64,000 bases of DNA, from the NCBI RefSeq assembly GCF_002775205.1, contig NC_036455.1:62001-126000 (forward strand), in the 5' to 3' direction. Source of the DNA: Xiphophorus maculatus. Taxonomy: Eukaryota > Chordata > Actinopteri > Cyprinodontiformes > Poeciliidae. Below the pieces are notes generated by a model that made no database searches, was not told where the DNA came from, and saw only the letters and a list, made by a program, of their open reading frames with translations. Both the position numbers and the translations under genes were made by a program. This document shows, piece after piece, positions 44,792 through 57,400 of the stretch; within the stretch, counting starts at the first letter, position 1; each line of letters begins with the position of its first letter.

Positions 44792-46725
44792 ATGAAAAAC
44801 TCTAAGGCAACACCGCAGCGTTGTGCTCAGGAAGAATGTGGAATTTGGTTGGACACGGTAGAGCTGAAAGAAAAGGCTAAACAGGTGATTATTGGAGTTT
44901 AAAATACAAATGGAATTGTTACCTTACGGTCTTTATTTACTGTTTTTTTTATTTCTCATTTTGTGCTCTTCCCCCCCCCCCCCCCCCCCCCCCCAGAAAC
45001 GCCATGCCCGTCCTATCTCTAAACTGTTGAATCCCTTGGCTAAAGGTGGAGGGTACAGTTTGGCTGTAGCCCTCAACTTCACTCAGACTAAAATGGAGAT
45101 GCCAAAAACTAAACAGAGTTCCATATCTGCTTTTTTTGCACCTAAACGTAGAGGTAAGCAGCCAGTAGCTTCCTAAATGGTTAACATTTTTTACAAGAAT
45201 AGTATGTGCATTGATAAAGTATTGAAAATTGTTGAGACTTGTGAGATTTGATGGTGTTTTCAATGACTGCTTGAAGAAAATAAATATTTAAAGCTAGCTG
45301 GAATACTTTGTTTTTTACATATCACTGAACGTTTCTGAGCTGAACAGGTGGAATCTATGCATGGTTTCTGCAGTTTAAAGAGTTCGGAAAAGGACGCGTT
45401 TTGAATTAGTTATCTTCTAAGTACAAATATTATGAATATTGAAAACAACAACATAGTAAGCAAATATCAGTTTGTCTACATCTTAACCTTTAGTTGTCCT
45501 AATGTTTAATTTATCAGTCTATTTAACCACCATGCAGTTTGTCCATCAGTCTCTCCATCTTTCCTCCATCTATTTTTGTTGAGAAATCGATCATAATGTC
45601 AGAGAACTTTAATTTTTACTTTAAGAATTGGCCAAAAAAAGGCCAAATGATTCTAGAAATTTATGTTGCTAATGATAAATGTGGTGGGAACCCTGTGGAG
45701 AAATCAGTATAAAGATAATAAAGCTGCAATGTGATAACTAGAATAATTTATATTTAAAATGATTTCTTCCAAAAGTTCTCCACAAGATGTCTTCCACTGA
45801 AGCACCAAGCCTGGACCCAGGGCAGCCCTCGTCACCATCCACCACAACCAGACCCGCAACTGTGAAAAAACGAGCACGTGAAAATTGTTCTGAAAACTTG
45901 GATTTGGAGTCTGATGCCGGTATGAATTATAATTTGGAAAAAGAAAATGTGGGAGAGACTAACACAACTACATGGCACAATGAGAGAACCCACTATTCAG
46001 CTTCACTAGAAGGTAAATCTGCAGAGTGTCAACCCCCTCAGAGCAAGCGGAGGCTCCTTGAGCCCTCACTTCTGGATAATGACAGTCAAATCTGTCCGCA
46101 GCCGTGGAGTCAGGACCCTATGTTCACCTTTAGTGAATACTCTGAGGACTTCAGCAGCTCAGAGTCAAATTTTATAAACAATATTCAGAATTCAGAGAGC
46201 TTTGGAAATCTAAAAGATATGGAGGGAAAGACATCAACTCAGAAACCTGCTGAAAACTGTTCTCATTTCAAAGACGGGAAAGAAAATAGCAGATTAATCT
46301 CCTCCAAGTCTCCAAGTAAATATATTTCTTTATCTCATCTTGGAACTTGGTCAAATCATAAGTGGGCAGAGGTAAAAAACGCTTCACCACAAAAACAAAC
46401 CGATCACTCGGGGAGCAGTCTGGTGAAAGAATTGCATTTTGACTCATTGTGGAGAAAACCAAGAAGCTCTCCTGTTAAGAAACAGCAGAAATGCAAGGAA
46501 TCAGACGAGGACAGTTTGGCCACGTTGTTCACTCAGGACTCAGAGGGATTCAGGGTGATAGCACATCGAGGCCTCCAGACCAGGAGCCCACTCAAGGATC
46601 AGAGTAACCTGAGCCCTGGACTGGTGAGAAGTTACAAACCTGTGGAGGAGGAGGAGGAGGAGGATGAAGACGATGAAATGCTCTTTACCCAAGACTCTCA
46701 GGGAAACATGGTGATCAAACACTAA
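44792..46725 (+). CDS. aunip: Aurora kinase A and ninein-interacting protein
   Basis: Coding exons 44792-44884, 44997-45153 and 45776-46725 join in phases 0 and 1 to give about 399 residues. Family marks are the N-terminal EECGIWLDTVELK, the QSSISAFFAPKRR segment (res. 71 on), and two copies of the C-terminal motif LFTQDSEGFRVIAH and LFTQDSQGNMVIKH. In mammals AUNIP binds Aurora A and ninein at centrosomes and spindle poles, and helps recruit CtIP to DNA breaks. The middle is low-complexity and poorly conserved, as usual. An acidic run (EEEEEEDEDDE) precedes the last motif. The acceptor of exon 2 follows a run of 24 cytosines. For exon 3, the AG at 45774-45775 keeps the frame, while using the AG at 45785-45786 would bring a stop. 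Poly(A) signal ATTAAA at 46975-46980. Confidence 0.88.
44971..44994 (+). repeat. Run of 24 cytosines in an acceptor site
   Basis: An uninterrupted C24 tract directly precedes the AG (44995-44996) of aunip exon 2 and so serves as its polypyrimidine tract. Nearly all tracts of this kind are T-rich. The length may vary between individuals or be a sequencing estimate. Confidence 0.9.
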
Positions 46726-48461
46726 ACAACGCCTCTGTGTCCAAATCTGGAAGTTTAATTGAGCAATTATTATTATTGTAGTTTTCACCAGGATTTTTTC
46801 ACACATCTGAATTTTTCCTTCTACTAGAGAACATTCTTGCAAGTCAGACCTGAGAGATATTTCCTTTATTTGAAAAATGACAAGCATTACATAAATTTAT
46901 TGTAAATTAAACATTGGTTTCATGTATATTTCTATCTGTCTTATGCTAGTGCCCTGTGCTTAATTTTATTACAAATTAAAGTGATGTACAAAGACATAAC
47001 GAGTGCTAAATTATACTACAGACAAATGGCATAATTGTAGTGCAAAGCAGCACATCTGAGTGTATTACATCCGTCTGAGCTCAATCCTTTTACTGATTAC
47101 AGCAACTATAAATGCAAAAACCTCATAACTAAAATAGATGCTAAAATAGGAATAAACCATCCAGAACAGAGAAAGTATAAAATGTTAGTTTTATATTTAA
47201 AGATTTAATTTTCAGTAGCTACATGGTCTCATATAAATGCCTTTATTGCTATGGCACAGACATGTAACAGATGGGTTCTAGGTTTGTTTCAGTGTAATCT
47301 GATCAACCTGTGGGGGTGGGAAGATTTAACAGCTGAAAAGTGCCAAAAAAAAAGATAAAGTCACAAATACAGTTATAGAGGTTAACCTAGCAGTCACTAT
47401 CTATTACTTCCCTTGTACCCTGCTAAAGTGTTCATACCTCTTCCAAATTTTGTGGATACCTTGAAGTTTAATATATTTTTCGTCAGGGTTTTATGAGAGA
47501 CCAGCACATAAAGAAATGCATAATTATGCATGTTTTACCTTTCCGTTTTAAATGAATAAACATTTTAAAATGTTTCATCTGCCAGTCCACTGCGGTGAGT
47601 CTCTACCACCTTTGCACATTTTGAGCATCCGTGAACAACAATGTTCAAATATTGCCAGAAATTCTCAACTAGATTAGGTCTGGACTTTGACTATGCCATT
47701 TTAACACATACTGTAGAGATGGATGTTTGTTTATTTATTTCAAATATATTCTCATCCACAGTTCAAATATCTTAATATGCATTTTTGAGCTATTTGTTTG
47801 AAAAGGAGTATGAAGGAGAAGTATAAACCTATTTAATCTTACCTCCTTTCTTTTATGTCATACTTTATACACATTACTCTTTATTTAAACAAAAAATAAA
47901 ATTAAAAAACAATTTAAAGAAAATCCCGTTGTATGTTTAGCATTGTTATTCTGCAGAAAAGTGAACTTCCACCATTTAGCTTTATTCATTTTTCTGTAAA
48001 CCCTTATCTGTCCCTGCTGGAGAGAATCATCCCCACAGCATGATGCTGCCACCACCATGTTTCAGACCTGCCGTAAAACTACTCCAAAACCTTATCAGTG
48101 ACTGGTCAGTTGTGCTCATTTGCCTTCACGATGCTCTTTGCACTGTCTGGACTTTATACCGAGTTTCTATTACACACAGATCAACTTTATTTTCTAGTTA
48201 TATGAGTTATGAATGCAATTATTTGCACTAAAGTTTACTTTTGAAATTTACTTCATGGTATTGGAGTGAAAGGCTACTGGATACACAGGTATCCTGCATA
48301 TATGGTGAATTTGTGAGCATTTACAGTTACACACTACCTTTTGCTGGTCTGTCACATTAAACCCTAATGAAACACAATGAAGGTTGTGTAAGTAACATTA
48401 CAAAAGGTGAAAACATTCAAGGGGGCGTGAACGCATTTAAAAGGGATTCCTGACATGCATC
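46726..48461. other. Convergent intergenic region aunip/cap2
   Basis: 3' UTRs of two genes facing each other. The right half (47570-48440) is a degenerate DNA-transposon-like repeat with 'ggtctggactttgactatgc', 'gcatgatgctgccaccacca' and 'tggtctgtcacattaaaccc'. No other gene seen. Confidence 0.55.
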
Positions 48462-51400
48462 TCATCCTGCAATCTCAGTGGGTTCTGTCACCAGCTTGGA
48501 GCCGTCCCAAACGGTCTTGAACTGCTCCGGGACGGGAAACTCCCTCTGCAAAGAAAGCAAATCAAAAAGATCCCGCTGAGTTCACCAGCAAAACATAATG
48601 TCCCCACAAACGGATGTGCTTATCGCTGAGTGTGGAGCCTTCCTCCTGCTTTCTCACTCACATAGTCATCGTCTCCTGCTGGGATCAGGATGTTCATCTC
48701 GGAGCTCTTGGCACTGACGATGTTGCAGTTCAGAGCGGCTTTGCTCAGGTAGACCTGGCAGCCCTCGGTCTTGTTGATAGAAATAGTAGGAACAACTCCT
48801 AACACCTGCAGAGAGGAGGGAATAAAATCATCTGGCAGGACACTAGCTTGTTTTAACATCTTGAAAAACTAACCGCTGCTCAGTGCAAGTGTTAATTTTG
48901 GCACATTTTGATGGCCCAAAACACCACAATATCATGAATGAATAAACAAGGCATTTGTTTGGACAGTAAGTTAACTCTAGATAAATCACCTTTACCTATA
49001 CCAGTCTTAAATCTATTCATTAACTTTGATTGGTAACGAAAGATTAAATAAATGTCTAAATATCTTGCTGTGAAAAACTTAAAAATAAAAATAATTAAAC
49101 ACATAAAAATATGTTTGTTTAAATTTATTTTATATTTGTTATTGAGCTATTTAGACAGTATTTTAAGACATGCACACATTTAGAAGGTCACTGTTTTTCA
49201 GATATTTATTTAGGTGTTTATTCAATTATGTCTCTTTTAGTCCATATAGTAACAAGGGTTAAAGGGCAGGGCTAAACTGGATATATTGAAAGGTGATAAT
49301 TGGCCAGATATCAACTTATATTTAACAGGAGCCACTGTAATAGTTCAGATTATGTATATCTTTACTAACCTGTAGCTGGATGCTTCTAGAGTTGATGATC
49401 TCTACTATCCCAACAGCATTCTCAAAAACCAGGCCGAGCTTTTTACAATTATCTGGGGAAAGCCCAAACAAAACCAAGCTTAGAGAAATTGTTAGAAGGA
49501 GCGTATAATTATAGCTCTGTGTCTCGGCAGCTCACCTACGATGATGGAGTTAATTTTGCCTTTGACCTGCAGGGTGGAGTTGTTGCAGCCAAAGACGTAC
49601 ACCACCTGTTTCAACTCTGTCTCCTCAATCACCAAGTCGTGTTTCTGCTCAAAGTTTTCCTTCAACAAACAAGACAAGGCGTACGCATGAGAACATGATG
49701 AATCACAGTAAAGGGGGTTAATATTAATAACTTAAGTTTTGCGTACCACCCTCCACTTTTTTCCCTCCAGCTCCAGCAGAGGGAGTCTTTTCTGGGCTGC
49801 TGCTTTGGGAGCGTTCTCATGCTGGGGATCTTTGGTTTTAATCGGTGACGCTTGAGAACGAAGGTTGGGGTTCTTATGAGTCTTCTGCTCATCTGAGACG
49901 TGCTTCAGACCTAGACATGTACAAATAGATCTCAGTAAATCAAATGTTACACACCAGTCATTTAATTTAAAAAGCAAAACTTGTGTATAGATTAATTTTT
50001 ATTTTTGCTAATATGTTTCTCAAAAAATATATTTTCAAATAAAGATATTAAGCTTACAGAAATATGTCCAGCAGACATTCATTGACACTCTCAATATGGA
50101 GGACACTCCAACAAGGGTATTACTAAGGAGTTTGGTTGTTTACAGAGTGCAACATGAAAGGATATTGATAGAAGGTTTAGTGGAAAAAAAAGCGGTGACA
50201 AAAAAGTATAGCATCAAGCTACGGTCTTGAAAGAACCACTGTGCAGAATAATGAATGTGACAAAGAATACATTTTAGAACAAGGACTGGATCAAAAATCA
50301 AACGCCTGATTCTGAATGAACATCTTTGGTCAGTTGAGGCCAGTATTGGGTTTACCTTTAGTGATGTCCATGCCCTGGTTGAGCTGGGCAAACAAAGCTG
50401 AGGCCTGAGGTGATTCACTGCCTGTTTGAGGCTTGGAGTCCTCATCAGTGAAGACCGGAGGAGGGCCAGGAGGAGGAGGAGGGGGAGGCGGCGGACAGGG
50501 AGCACTGGACGGCGGAGACGAGTCTAAGAGAGACACAGGAGCAATGGGACCCTGTGGGAAGAAAAGAAATGATTTGCATTGTGGTTGAGGAAAACTTAAA
50601 GCTGTAACATGTTTTAGAATCAGCAGCTGTAGTATTCAAATTGTCCATTTGAGGGAGTGTTGTACAGGAAATACCGATACTGACTTCAATTAAATTGAAG
50701 CTGTAAGATGTTAGAGCGGTAAAACCTAAATTCGCCTGTTCATTATTCTCCTATATGGATGAATTCAAACTAAGAGTTCTTGATGGGACAAATACTTCAT
50801 CATAACTCTTTATCTCCCAAATGGCATGGTTTTCAACTGAAAAATTTAAAGCTGAGCGACACAAAATACAGCACAAGTCAAACTCAACAATTCAACCAAA
50901 TAAATCTGGCCTAAATTTATTAAGCCAGGAAAAAAAGAGTTGAAGAGAAAAACAGGTGGTCAAAGAGCAAAAACAAAAATAATCCCAAACTAGCTAATAA
51001 AAAAACTGAGACATGAAAGGGGAAAAATCTTAGAAACAGAAACCAAAAGATAGAGGTGAGAAAACATAAGACATGAGTAATGTCTTACGTTGGAATGATG
51101 TGGCAGGATGTAAGAGGTGATTATTCACAGGGGACAATTAATAGCTGAAGAAAAATGACTAATGAAAAGGGGCAAATGAACACTGAAAACAAAAGGATAA
51201 ATATAAATAGTAAAATAATAAAAAGCAAAACTCAAGGTGCGTATAAGAAAAAGCTAAAAGTTTCAATACAAAGTACAAACATGTACGGATGACTGAGTGG
51301 AAAAAATAAAATAGAATCAGAATACAAAAGCGATCCAAAATACCAAAACAAAGGGACAAACAAAACGCAAACACACATCAGTTAAGAAGCTCTGAGGTCT

Positions 51401-54400
51401 GCCTTTACTATTTTCTGTCATTTTAAAGACCCAGTCATTAAATCATAGCAATAAACTTATTGATAGCTCTATAGAACCAGAGAGAAAAAAGGTAAAGTCT
51501 TTCTGGCTTAATTTATCTTATGCTGCACAGTTAACACAGACTGCAGGCCAGAACCTGGTTATCAGTAAGCCCACAGAGGACAGCTGGAACAAATATTTGG
51601 CACCTCACTGACTCAAGTTGTAAAAAGCGTGGCACTGACAGGCGCACTAACTTGCTGGAACAGTTTGCTGCTGTGGTTTTTTATTTCAGACTTTAAGCCC
51701 CAACTCCGGCTCTTTTTCTTTGCCCCGTTGTGCTGCGACCGGACCGTACGTACATGTGTCTGTATGTGAGAGAATGGTTCTGTCACTAAACCCGTAAATG
51801 AGCGGCAGACGGCAGCTGTGTCGAACAGCAAGCAGCCCTGCAGTTTAGGTTACAACACAGGCAGCGAATGCACACAGGCCCCTTTTGTCGAGGTTCCTCT
51901 GTGAAGAAATCCTCCATTCAAGTAAACCCTGAGGGCCACCTGTTGGAGCAGCACACTTCCCTGCTTGTGCACGCACACACACCAGCTCTGTCGTCTGACA
52001 GCAGGAGCAGCAGCTGACACAAGCAGCCTCTGCAGGCTCTCAGGTTTCCGTGTCCAGAGAGCACATGTGGTCACAGTTGTTCAGCATCAGACAGATATTC
52101 ATCCTCACATTAAAGTAGCAGAATTTGATTTTTAGCGCAAACATGGAGACGCAGCTGTCCCTAAAGCTCAGCGATGCACCTGGGTTTATTGAGGCTGCTT
52201 AGCCCAGAGAGAAATGCATGCGGAATAAAGACACATTGTGGTTTTAGTAGGAGCCATAAGAAATTTCTTGGACTGAAGTTTCATCATGTTGGAGAGTTTT
52301 ATAAATTCTGGAGACAGATCTTAAAACCGCAACAAAATATGACGGTTGTTTCAAATTAGAAGTTGACCGATACATCGACTGGCTGATATTTTGGGCCGAT
52401 ATTTGTGCTCTTTTTTTCTCGTATCAGCATTGGCCGATACTTGCATGCATCCACCGATCCCTTGGCCATGTTTTGAGATCACATGATCGGATTCACTGCC
52501 GCTCTCTCCCTGGCAGAGAACAAGGGTAAATTTTCAACATTTAATGTAGAAAAAACATTGAAAGTCTGTCTCTGTCTCAATATGAGTGGGAGGGAACAAT
52601 GCTAAATGCTCTTCATTGTTTGCTACACATTGTTAATGTGATTAGTTGTAAAATGGAAGGTAATGATAAAAGGATTTAAAGTTTCTTTTTAAACTCCACT
52701 GTGTTAATATATCGTAAACCCTAATCAAGTTGCTTGTAACACTAGCATTTGTTCACATCCAGAGCCAGAATGTTTTGTCTATTCTATTTTGTATTCAGAA
52801 TGTTAGTATTGGTCTTAAGAGCAGTTTTCAAGTCTCTTCACAGTTACTCAATTTCATTTAGGTCTAAACTTTGACTGGACCATTCCAAACCACAGCTATG
52901 ATTTGATGCATTCAGTTGTAGCCTCTAAAAGATTTTCTTCCAGGATCGTTCTGCATTTAGCTCCATCCATCTTCCCATCAGCCCTCATCAGCTCAGTTCT
53001 CACTTTTCTACAAACGTCAGATTTGTAGAGTCCAGAACTCTACAACTCGATTGTCTTGCCAACAGATTCTTTTCATTTTAAGATGATGCAGTGAAAAGCT
53101 CTGTGAGATGTTCAAAGCTTGGGATGTTGTTTTCTAACCTAACTCAGCTTTAAACTTCTCCACAACAATATCCCTGATGTTTCTGAGGAGCACCCTGGTG
53201 CCTTTTTGTTCACTACGATTAAATTACACACAGTCTGACTCTTTATTTGGTAATTTCAGAAGGAAGTTTGTTGAAGTTTATTTTATTCAGGCACACCAGA
53301 GTGAAGGGGGGCTAGTACAATTTGAAAACCACACTTTTCTGTCTTTTATTTTAAAGAAATTAAGACAATCGTGTATTATTTTTCATCCACTTCAGATTAT
53401 GCACCACTGTGTGTGTTGGCACATTGCATGTGATCTACAAGAATTCCTTAACATTTGCAGTTTTAAAGTGAGAAAATGTAAAAAGGTTTGAGTATATTTA
53501 TGAGGTACTGAGCCGAAAAAAAATCAAATTAATTCAAAAGATTTATTTTCCTGCCATCATAATCTCTGGGATTTATTGAGGAGTTCCTGAGAAGCACTTC
53601 CAAAGCCAGGAGTGTGTGTGGGAGTGGCTGGTGTTTTGAGAGCCCTGCAGAGACCTGAGATGTGCAGCCACTGAGGAGAAGTTCATTCATTCATTCATGC
53701 TCTCTGCAGTGGTTTATGTAACCCTGCTGCTTTATCTCTAAAAATGGAAATGTTTGCAAAAAAAAAAAAAGGAAAACCTAGCTGGTTTAAAAATATCAGA
53801 GCAGATCCACAGCTGAGATAACACACCAGTGATTTTCTTCTGCTTACCAGCACATGTTGGAAAAGACAACAGAATTAATTCAGATTGTTGTAATTAGAAA
53901 AGAATCCGACTCACAGACTTGCTCCACACCAGTCCTGTGGTGTGGTGCTGCTTGATGAAGGACTGCATCTCAGTCCAGATTGACAGGTAGGCGTGTACCC
54001 AGTCCACATGACGTCTGTCGCTGGGAGAACAGAGAGCGCGTGGGACAGAGGAGACGAATGTGACGGTCAAAACAGGAGGAAGGAGGAAGATTAGAGCAAA
54101 AGTAAGCTATAAGGGAACAACTAGGAATGGACCAGATCTCATAGATCTATGGAACTATTGCTGGAAATGAATTATCATTGAAAGTAGCTTTAAAACATTT
54201 TTGTACAAAACACTTTTACGGAAAGTGAATATGCCACAAAATAATAATAACTCATCTAACTTCATCTACCTACCTACTAAAAGTGATATACAAGACTAAT
54301 GTCGTTTTAAAAAATGGAAAAACAAAAGAACGCACCATTCTTAGGTCAGAAAATGTATACAATAACAAAGCAATTTGCCCAAATTTACCCATATCTACAC

Positions 54401-57400
54401 TCAGAGAAGCAATTAAAAAGTAGAAAACATCTCATATGACAAACAAAGCTGGACAAGGGACTTATATTATTGCTAGCAGGTGCAGCAAAACAAAAGGATA
54501 AGACAACACTTAATGCTCACTGGTCAAGAACTACAGCAAAGAATGGCATCTTGGGTTTAACAAGTCCTCATAACAATATTATATTGACCCATTAGGTACA
54601 AGTCAAGGACAAATCCTGTGGGTTTGTTTCTCTCCAAAAGACTGGAAAAAATTTTAGAGCGAAGGGATTCATGAACCCTTTGAAACTCTAGGACATTTTA
54701 CATAAAACTGGTGGTGTCTGCCAAAGCTGAGAATGGGTTACTGTTGGGTCTTTTGATGGGACAATAATGACCAACACAGAAATGGTTCACTTGACAAAAG
54801 AAATCAACCTTCTTTTTATGTAAATCCTATTTAAAGATGATCAAAGATCACTTGCTCTTTATGCGCCAACCTTTTAAAATATTAAAGAACACAATAAAGT
54901 CCTGTCCTAATCAGAAAGTAGTTTTAATACTATCATTACTCAATACTTCTGTAGCATACTTACGTCTCCTTGTAGTCCTTTAGCACTCTGTTGGTGTAGA
55001 AGGTGGCTGCATCGTTCATTTCCTTCACGTACTGACCTGGTTTCTGACTCTGAGACAGGAACAGAAAAGATGCGCTCTCATGAGAACGTCTTTCCTCATC
55101 CTGGCAGAGATATAAACACCTCGCCTCCACTGAAGATTTGTCTTCATTTGAGGGTAAAAGCTGAGAAGTTCATGCTGATATGTGAAAGTTCAGTATGTTT
55201 TTGATAAATTTGGGGAAGGTCCCTTCATGACAGCGACTTACACAGACCAGAGTCAGTTTTAACAGTTTTAAGGTCCTAAAGAGAGGCAGCTGTCATCTGG
55301 ATAAAAATAATATTTAGTTGGAAATGCTGAGACCATTCCCAAGCCCTTCTACTGAGGGGAAACCGAAACCCTGCAAATAAGGCCTTTTGAAATGTATCTG
55401 AACTCTAGACTTTATTTTCTTTTACAATTATTTCATATTTTCATAAATCCACATTAACAGTTATCAGTGAGTGTGGGCATTTATCGTATCACTTATCGTG
55501 AGAGATTTCTTATCACAATATTAATTTTAATTTATTGTTGTCATAATAAATTTTAATTAATGATGTTTAAAACCTCTCAATCTGTCTGTATTGTTGGAAT
55601 TGTTGATTTTAAACTTGTTTCCACTGTTTATTCTATGAAATTATCAATAAATGCTAATATATCTGAAAATATGATTAAATGCATTTACTATTTGTAATTT
55701 AGTGTCATAAATCACACTTCTACATATGATTGATGCCCTAAAGACGTTTTTCAAGAACAATATTTGTATTTGTGGAGATATAATTGCTGTCATGCAGTCA
55801 GAGCTTTGCACTATAAGAACTATTTGCACTAAGTAGTTCTTATTGTCACTTTTATCATTATGACAATAGTACCATAAAATATTGTGATCAAACTTCATGT
55901 TGTCCACCCCTAGCTCTCCTGATGAGATTTTACTTTATTATATTCTCGTTTCGTACCACTGCCACCCAGCCCAGGGCGGGAATGCTCTCGCTGACGGCCG
56001 ACAGGTGGTTGAAGAGCGAGCTGCCTCGGTTTCGCTCCCTGAAGTTCTGGATTTCCTGGATGTGATCGGAAATTGGCTTCAGGAGGTCTTGGAGCTCCAT
56101 CTGCAAAAGCAAACATTGAGAAATGAACAGAATAACAGCAAAAGGGGAAGAAAACATTCAGAAGGACGTTGACGTGTAGTCTATTGGGACTGATAGTGTT
56201 TACAGAAATGCTTCAGATGATTTTCAGCTGCCCTCCTCCGCCCGTCCTCACAGTAAACCCCAAACCTGCTCTCAGAACAGGGTCTAATTTTATAAGACAT
56301 TTTTTCCACTGGATCTTCCAGATCTTAGCTTCGGCTTTGCGTGCCTCCCGGCTCTTATCCACCTTTCCCCATCGCTCCTTTTCTTTCCGACATTCCTTCA
56401 TCCATGGGGAGATCCCTCTGGCCTTGTAAGGCGTCCCGCTCCTCCAGTGTTTACAGTTTACCAATCAAACATCTCTCACCCTGAACCCAGAGCAGTATGA
56501 AATATATACTGTTAATACGCTGCAGCCAAAGACTAAAAGAGTATCCTTTGAAGCTTCTGTGTGATGGAAATCAAAGAAATACTGACCACGGTGAGCAAGT
56601 TTTAAGAATTTCCTGCATGTCTGAGTGCACAGCAACAAAAACAAATAACACTGGACGAGGTGGAAAAAGCCAGAGTAAATTTTTCTCTTTGTAAATTCCT
56701 TCCCAGAACTATGTTCCTTCCAAACTGTATTTGGCACTCAACTTTTGCCATAATGTAATAGTATTTTGTAAAGGTACTCACACCCCTTGGATGTTCAAAA
56801 TGCTTAACAGAAAGTAGGAGAAAATTGTCAGGTGAAACTACAATCACACGTGGCTTTTCCATTTTAGCAAGATAAAAAACGAACAAGTATGAGGTGAGAA
56901 AATAATTAATCAGAAATGTATTTTAACTGTGCAAGAGCAGCAGAGATCCACACCACATGTGGGAGAATCAACTAGGGTCAGAAAAGGCCTGTTACAATTT
57001 CTGCAGACCTCACACATCCTGGACACAAACTGTTCGGACTTTTATCTTCAGGCTGGTGCTACAAAGTGATATTTGCAAAAGAAACAGCTGCCACAGAAAC
57101 TGTTTCTTTGTCAGACTGTTTGTTTGATTAACACAGTGAACACAGCCTGAGTGGCTGTGAAAGAAAATATGCATATTTTCACTTTCACAATCCTTTTTTT
57201 TCTTTCAAAGGCTACAGATATGTGTATATAGTTCCTATTGATCCCCATTTTATTTAATCTAAAGTTCATATATTCATAATGTATATCTGTACACTGTCAG
57301 CGCTTGACTTTGAAGTCAAATTCCTTGCCTGTGTACACAATCAATCAAAACAATAAAGCTGATTTTGATTGTGATTCTGAAAAGTGTTTTATAAGTTCAT

